From assembly GCF_014805685.1 (NCBI RefSeq), contig NC_060886.1, positions 27,234,152-27,298,151 of the forward strand: DNA of 64,000 bases, read 5' to 3'. This DNA comes from Silurus meridionalis. Lineage: Eukaryota > Chordata > Actinopteri > Siluriformes > Siluridae. The position numbers and the translations under genes were made by a program. Every line of letters starts with the position of its first letter. Position 1 is the first letter of the stretch. Positions 58,677 to 64,000 of the stretch are shown piece by piece. The notes under the pieces are model-generated. The model did not search any database, was not told the DNA's origin, and saw nothing but the letters and a program-made list of their open reading frames with translations.

Positions 58677-58778
58677 TTGGATATAGATCCAAGATGGCGG
58701 CGCGGCAGTAGCTCGCAGCGGCCTCTCCGGATCCAAAAATGGTGCTTTCACCATATTTAGCCCGACCTTCCACAATAC

Positions 58779-59878
58779 ATGGACACCAGAGTCAGCTGTG
58801 TTCATGTGTACGACCACCAGACACTGTTACAGTACAGGCATCATGCAACCAACAATCTGCATGATGATCTTATTAACAACCTTCGCGACCTCGGCTTGCT
58901 GCGACCTCGGCCACAAAGACCAGGCCCCCAGCCCTCGGTGTTACCTGATGCCGGTGGCCGGGAGAGGAGACCTCGGAAGCGCTGTTCGAGGAAGCGGAAG
59001 CGCGGCAAGCGGGCGGGTGTCCGTGCTAGGCTAAATGCTAACCCTAGCCAGCCGGCTATCCCGTCCATTTTTCTTTTCAACGTCTGCTCCCTGGATAATA
59101 AACTGGAATACATCCGACTCCAGCAAACCACACGGCGAGAGTTTAGAGACTGTTGCGTCTTTGTTTTCACGGAGACGTGGCTCAGCGACAGAGTTCCGGA
59201 CGCCGCCATCCAGCTAGACGGGCTAACCGTGTTTCGAGCCGACAGAAACACAGCTCTGTGCGGTAAGACTCGCGGTGGTGGCGTGTGTGTTTATATCAAC
59301 ACGGAATGGTGTAAGAACTCTGTGCTTGTTTCATGCTACTGCTCATCGCTAGTGGAGTTTGTGACTGTTAGATGCAGACCTTTTTATTTACCACGGGAAT
59401 TCACCACTGTTTACATTGTCGGAGTGTACATTCCTCCCAGTGCTAATGCTAAGGAGGCACTGTGTGAACTCTCTGGCGCTATTAGCGACCTCCAGAATGC
59501 TCACCCGACGGATTGTTTATTATCGCCGGAGATTTCAACCATGCGAATCTCAAGACTGTGCTTCCTAAACTCCATCAGCATGTGGACTTTGCAATGAGAG
59601 GAGCGAACACGCTGGATCTTGTTTACACAAACATCCCGGCGCGTATCGTGCGGAGCCCGCCCCATCTCGGATACTCAGACCACTGCTCTGTTATGTTGAT
59701 TCCAGCATACAGACCGCTCATCAGGCGCTCTAAACCGGTTCTGAAACAGGTGAAAACCTGGCCAGAAGGAGCTACTTCTGCTCTTCAGGACTGTTTTGAG
59801 TGCACTGACTGGGACATGTTTAGAGAGGCTGCAACCACGGCGATTCCATCAACTTGGAGGAGTACACGTCATCAGTGA
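58779..59878 (+). pseudogene. LINE endonuclease (ORF2 N-terminal part), one frameshift
   Basis: An APE-type endonuclease that nicks target DNA to prime reverse transcription. 58779-59510 has a basic N-terminal stretch ([16 protein letters not shown]), then [12 protein letters not shown] (catalytic N), [10 protein letters not shown] (catalytic E), RGGGVCVYI and [11 protein letters not shown] shift near 59510 moves into 59513-59878 with AGDFNHANL (D and N), TLDLVYTNI and YSDHCSVM (final D-H pair). All catalytic motifs are therefore present in two frames. The start is uncertain; ATG 58779 is the first in the frame. Confidence 0.9.
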
Positions 59879-60289
59879 CCTGCTACATCAGCAAGTGCGT
59901 TGACGATGTGACCATCTCCAAGACCATCACTACACGCCCAACCAGAAGCCGTGGATGACTGCAAATGTGCGTGCGCTGTTGAAACAAAGAGACTCTGCCT
60001 TCAGAACAGGGGACAAGGCGGCCTTAAAACAGCAAGGGCCAAACTGTCTCGTGCTATCAGAGAGGCAAAGCGTGCACGCGAAGAAAATCCACGACCACTT
60101 CCAGGACAGTGGAGACACCCGGCGCATGTGGCAGGGCATCCAGGCGATCACGAATTACAAGACCACATCACCTGCTTGTGACCGTGACGCCTCCCTCCCA
60201 GATGCGCTGAACGACTTCTACGCCCGGTTTGAGGTACAGAACAATGTGGTGGCGAGGAAGACCATCCTCCTCCCACTGACCAGGTGCTC

Positions 60290-61621
60290 TGTCTAACCAC
60301 AGCTGAAGTGAGGAAAACTCTATGCAGAGTTAACCCACGGAAGTCTGCTGGACCTGACGACATTCCTGGCAGAGTGCTCAGGAATGTGCAGAACAACTAG
60401 CAGATGTCTTCACTGACATCTTCAACATCTCCCTGAGCAGTAACGTTGTTCCCACGTGCCTCAAGACAACGACCATCGTTCCTGTGCCAAAGAAATCGAC
60501 TGTCTCCTGCCTCAATGACTATCGTCCCGTCGCGCTCACTCCCATCGTGATGAAGTGCTTCGAGAGGCTCGTCATGAGGCACATCAAGACACAGCTTCCA
60601 CCCTCCCTGGACCCCATGCAGTTTGCGTATCGTCCAAACCGTTCCATGGACGATGCCATCTCCACAACCCTTCACCTGGCCCTCACCCACCCGGATAACA
60701 AGGACTCGTATGTACGAATGCTGTTCATTGATTTCAGCTCAGCATTCAACACAATCATTCCTCAGCACCTGATCGAGAAGCTGAACCTTCTGGGCCTGAA
60801 CACCTCTCTCTGCAACTGGATCCTGGATTTCCTGACTGGGAGACCTCAGGCAGTCCGGATCGGGAACAGCATCTCCAGCACCACCACACTGAGCACTGGA
60901 GCCCCTCAGGCTGTGTGCTCAGTCCACTGCTGTTCACTCTGCTGACTCACGACTGTGCACCAACGCACAGCTCAAATCATATCATCAAGTTTGCTGATGA
61001 CACGACCGTGGTGGGTCTAATCAGCAGGAACGATGAGTCAGCATATAGAGAAGAGGTGCAACGGTTAACTGCCTGGTGTGGAGCAAACAACCTGTCTCTG
61101 AACGTGGACAAAACGAAAGAGATGGTTGTGGACTTCAGGCGAGCACAGAGCGACCAATCTCCACTGATTATCGATGGATCCTCTGTGGAGATCGTCAAGA
61201 GCACCAAATTCCTTGGTGTTCATCTGGCGGACAACCTCACCTGGTCACTTAACACCAGCTCCATCACCAAGAAAGCCCAGCAGCGTCTCTACTTCCTGAG
61301 AAGGCTGAGGAAAGCCCATCTCCCTCCCCCATCCTGTCCATGTTCTACAGAGGGGCCATTGAGAGCATCCTGAGCAGCTGCATCACTGCCTGGTTTGGGA
61401 ATTGCACCGTCTCGGATCGCAAGACCCTACAGAGGATAGTGAGGACAGCTGAGAAGATCATCGGAGTCTCTCTCCCCTCTATCATGGACATTTACACCAC
61501 ACGCTGCATCCGCAAAGCACACAGCATTGTGGACGATCACACACACCCCTCACACATACTTCACCTCCTACCATCAGGAAAACGGTTCAAGCATTCGGGC
61601 CGTCACAACAAGACTGTGTAA
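60290..61621 (+). pseudogene. LINE reverse transcriptase and C-terminal domain, frameshifted
   Basis: Around 60340 [19 protein letters not shown] sequence in a broken frame; 60484-60945 carries [43 protein letters not shown] (first D) and GAPQ, with a shift inside the [12 protein letters not shown] motif; 60915-61373 carries IIKFADDTTVVG (catalytic FADD) and KFLGVHLADNLTW; 61340-61621 has the C-terminal CITAWFGNCTVSDR and THPSHILHLLPSGKRF. Usual protein length is about 900-1000 residues with the endonuclease. Between 59880 and 60290 the linker is in changing frames. Confidence 0.92.
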
Positions 61622-62240
61622 CAGTTTCTTCCACAAGCCATCAGGCTTCTCAATACAAAGAACTGAACAGAACTCACACACACTCACTTACACACACACA
61701 CACACACTCACTGTGTGTTACTGTTACTGAACTGTACAATCTGGACTAAACACAATCATCACTCATCTCGATCCACTCCACCACCATTTATATATTTATT
61801 ATTATTTATAATCGCACCTTGTATTCAGTAAATGTTTACATGCTGTTTTTGCACCTTTTATACTACAGTATAATGTTTACATGCTGTCTTTGCACCTCCT
61901 TGCTGCTGTTTTTTTGCACTACATTGCTCTGTTCTGTTTGTACTTTCTCCTGGGTATAGTTTTTACATTTCTCCTCACACATTACTGTATATTTAAGTAT
62001 ACAGTAGGTTTACTAGTCGGCGCTATACTTGGTTTTTGTCTTTTGTCTTGTCTTGTGTTGTCTGTCTGCACTCTGTCTGTCTGTACTGTTCTTTTGTTTG
62101 CACTGTTTGCACCAGGCTGCACTCGATGCACTTTATGTTGTTTTGTTGTTTAGTGTAGCACCAGGGTTTCGGAGGAACGTTGTTTCGTTTTTACTGTGTA
62201 CTGTGTACCACTGTGTATAGTAAAAATGACAATTAAAGCC
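61622..62240 (+). other. LINE 3' untranslated region
   Basis: Pyrimidine-rich, with CACACA near 61690-61706 and TGTCTTGTCTTG-like repeats near 62040. No gene. Confidence 0.7.
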
Positions 62241-62264
62241 ACTTGACTTGACTTGACTTGACTT

Positions 62265-64000
62265 AAATCTAGACAGACATCAGACAGGTAGGATTTAAAC
62301 TAGCTTAATGCCTGTCCCTGAATGCAGATGTAATTCTGTAAGTGATTCAGAAGAAAGTAATGATCTATAGTTCTGAACGCAGCTCTAAGATCCAGTGAAA
62401 TTAACAGACATATGTAACCTTGGTCTGAAGCTAAAAACAGGTCATTTGTGAATTTCAACTAGCGCAGTTTCTGCTATGCTGGAGCCTGAAACGTGACTGA
62501 AACTTTTCAAATATATTGTTTTCTTGTAAGCAGGAGCATAACTGGCTGAAACAATCTTTTCTAAAATCTTAAACATTAATAGAAGTTTTTAAATGGGTAT
62601 GTAATTAGATAGTTCATTTAGGCCTAAATTATTTTTTTTTTTATGAGGGGCTTAACAACTGCCAACTTGAGGGGTTTTATTGATGCTTGAGAAGAGAATT
62701 GAGAAGATGCTTTCCAGCTATGTAAAACACTTCTTTCAGTAGTTTAGTTGAAATGGAATCTAACAGACATGTTGTTGATTTGGCGTTGGTGATAATATCA
62801 TACAGCTTCCTGTCCTATACTGTACTTGTAATGCATTGTAATTGTAATTGTGGAGCTTTAGGTGAGACTGGATCAGGACTAAACTGTGATGGAAGTCTCT
62901 TTTCAGATATCTGATTTGCTGTTAATTTAGCCACATACAAAAAGGAAACTTGGATTGTTATTGTTGTTTTCTTTGAGTTTGCTCAGGTGCTCGGCTCTAG
63001 CAGCGTTTAGCGCCTGTCTGTAGCTGAGCATTCTGTCTTTATACGCAATTCTAAAAACCTTCAATTTAGTTTTTCTCTATTTTCTTATGGTCCTTCTTTA
63101 CAGACTGCTCCCGTAAGAGCATGAATATGACTATTATACAATGGTGCAGGTATTTTTTCTCTAAACTGTTTTAATCAGGTGGGACAACGATGTCTAATGT
63201 GCTAGTGAGGATAGTGCCTATGTTGTTAGCCATTTCCTCAAGTTTATTAGCATTTAGGGGTTTAGTAAGATGTTGAAATAGACCAAGCAGGTTATTTACA
63301 AATCTGTCCTTAGTGGTCGGAACAATAGTCCTACCAAGTCGAAAATTGTGGTGAGACGCGGCTAATCTGCTCTACTGTTCGGTGTGTATAGTATGAGGTA
63401 ATGGTCTGTGAAATCATCACTCTGAGGTAAAATATCTGTGTGACGTCTGCTCCGTGGGATATTATTAATTCTAGCGTGTGAATAAAATGATGAGTCGGTC
63501 TGGTGATGTTTTATTTAACCCCAAAAGTGTTTAGTTAGTCTGCAAATTATATTTCTAATGCATCATTTACATCATACACATGAATATTAAAATCTCATAC
63601 AAGCAGCATTGACCAAGAGGTCTGAAAGAAAACGAGCAAACTCTTGAAGAAAATCGACGTGGGGACCTGGGGGTCTGTACATTAGAGAAAGATGCCAGAG
63701 CGAGAGATAGTAGGGGTTTCAATTTATTTCTAAAAGTACAACATTAAGAACAAGCACTTCAATGATTTAAACCTGAATCCTAATCTTACATGAAGAAGGG
63801 TGCTATAACCGGTTGCTACACCACCCCCATGATCAATATGACAGGGCTCATGCTTCTAGGCATATCCTGATGCTGTAGACAAATTTAGACGATTGTAATC
63901 TTTAGAACTTTGTTGTGTTTGCTCATTTGACTTTTTCTTGTTTTAACTGTAATAAGAATATTTCTGGATCTATTCAGCTATTATCATTGTGAATTGCATA
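62265..64000 (-). mobile_element. L2 LINE, degenerate, 5' part of the copy at 58341
   Basis: Minus strand from 64000 down: 5' region shared with 13380-13750, endonuclease (63340-63740, inverted match to 24000-24328), then RT fingers and palm (62270-62760; degenerate ILEKIVS and SLDLRAAF-like segments). Full of stops. It runs off the window end. The RT continues at 58650 beyond the inserted LINE. Confidence 0.8.

Larger units (their letters stand above)
58682..62264 (+). mobile_element. CR1/Rex1-like LINE, nearly full length
   Basis: About 3.6 kb with 5' region, endonuclease, RT and a 3' tail of (ACTTG)n at 62241-62264. It starts with CCAAGATGGCGGC. It is inserted in a minus-strand L2. The same family as 11170-13140. 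Two or three frame shifts remain, so it is recent but probably not autonomous. Confidence 0.92.

Overview
The window looks like nuclear DNA of a ray-finned (teleost) fish. The evidence is intergenic, repeat-rich sequence with intron-bearing gene pieces, eukaryotic tRNA genes (one with an intron), Tc1/mariner elements with TA target duplications, hAT elements with 8-bp duplications, L2- and CR1/Rex1-type LINEs, BEL/Pao and Gypsy-type LTR elements, and a fish endogenous retrovirus (ERV) family. Long dinucleotide and trinucleotide microsatellites are frequent. I cannot fix the species. No intact protein-coding host gene is visible; most long reading frames are transposon proteins, usually broken.

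Layout. 1-2700: tRNA-array spacer, inverted relative to 27.5-28.5 kb, carrying a hAT insertion, a Tigger-like MITE remnant and a degenerate gene piece whose paralogue lies at 46 kb. 2760-3937: a solo LTR interrupted by an L2 3' end. 4443-5832: a decayed Tc1 element. 6-11.2 kb: a degenerating tRNA array (Lys, Trp, Thr, Arg with intron, Met) with repeated spacers; the Met gene is cut by a CR1/Rex1-like LINE that fills 11.2-13.1 kb. 13.1-15.3 kb: an internally deleted L2 with a hAT inside. 16.0-16.9 kb: three phase-matched exons on the minus strand, TOPAZ1-like, with one in-frame stop. 18.3-19.8 kb: a solo LTR and a composite nested hAT. 21.0-21.7 kb: a 37-38-bp satellite. 21.8-25.3 kb: an L2 endonuclease region split by a nearly intact Tc1 element and ending at a hAT. 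27.2-29.0 kb: a second part of the tRNA array.

30.3-45.9 kb: two copies of one ERV family facing each other (minus 30320-34370; plus 38025-45910) around hAT and BEL/Pao fragments. The plus copy has a Tigger-like MITE in its integrase, and its 3' half is tandemly duplicated. 45.9-47.7 kb: exon-like pieces of an unrecognised gene with a VPAVEQSPAPPH repeat. 48.4-50.9 kb: a tandem 1279-bp duplication carrying initiator tRNA-Met. 51.0-57.3 kb: three partly overlapping L2 reverse-transcriptase copies in tandem, the last broken by a second copy of the composite hAT. 58.3-64.0 kb: a minus-strand L2 split by a nearly full-length CR1/Rex1-like LINE.

The sequence offers several empty/occupied site comparisons within the same window, which give insertion order and target-site duplications directly. 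The dominant process is nested transposition followed by microhomology-bounded tandem duplication. I found no convincing novel defence, regulatory or metabolic system. The most unusual objects are the composite BED-finger hAT (two copies), the three tandem duplications, and the phase-consistent broken host exons.
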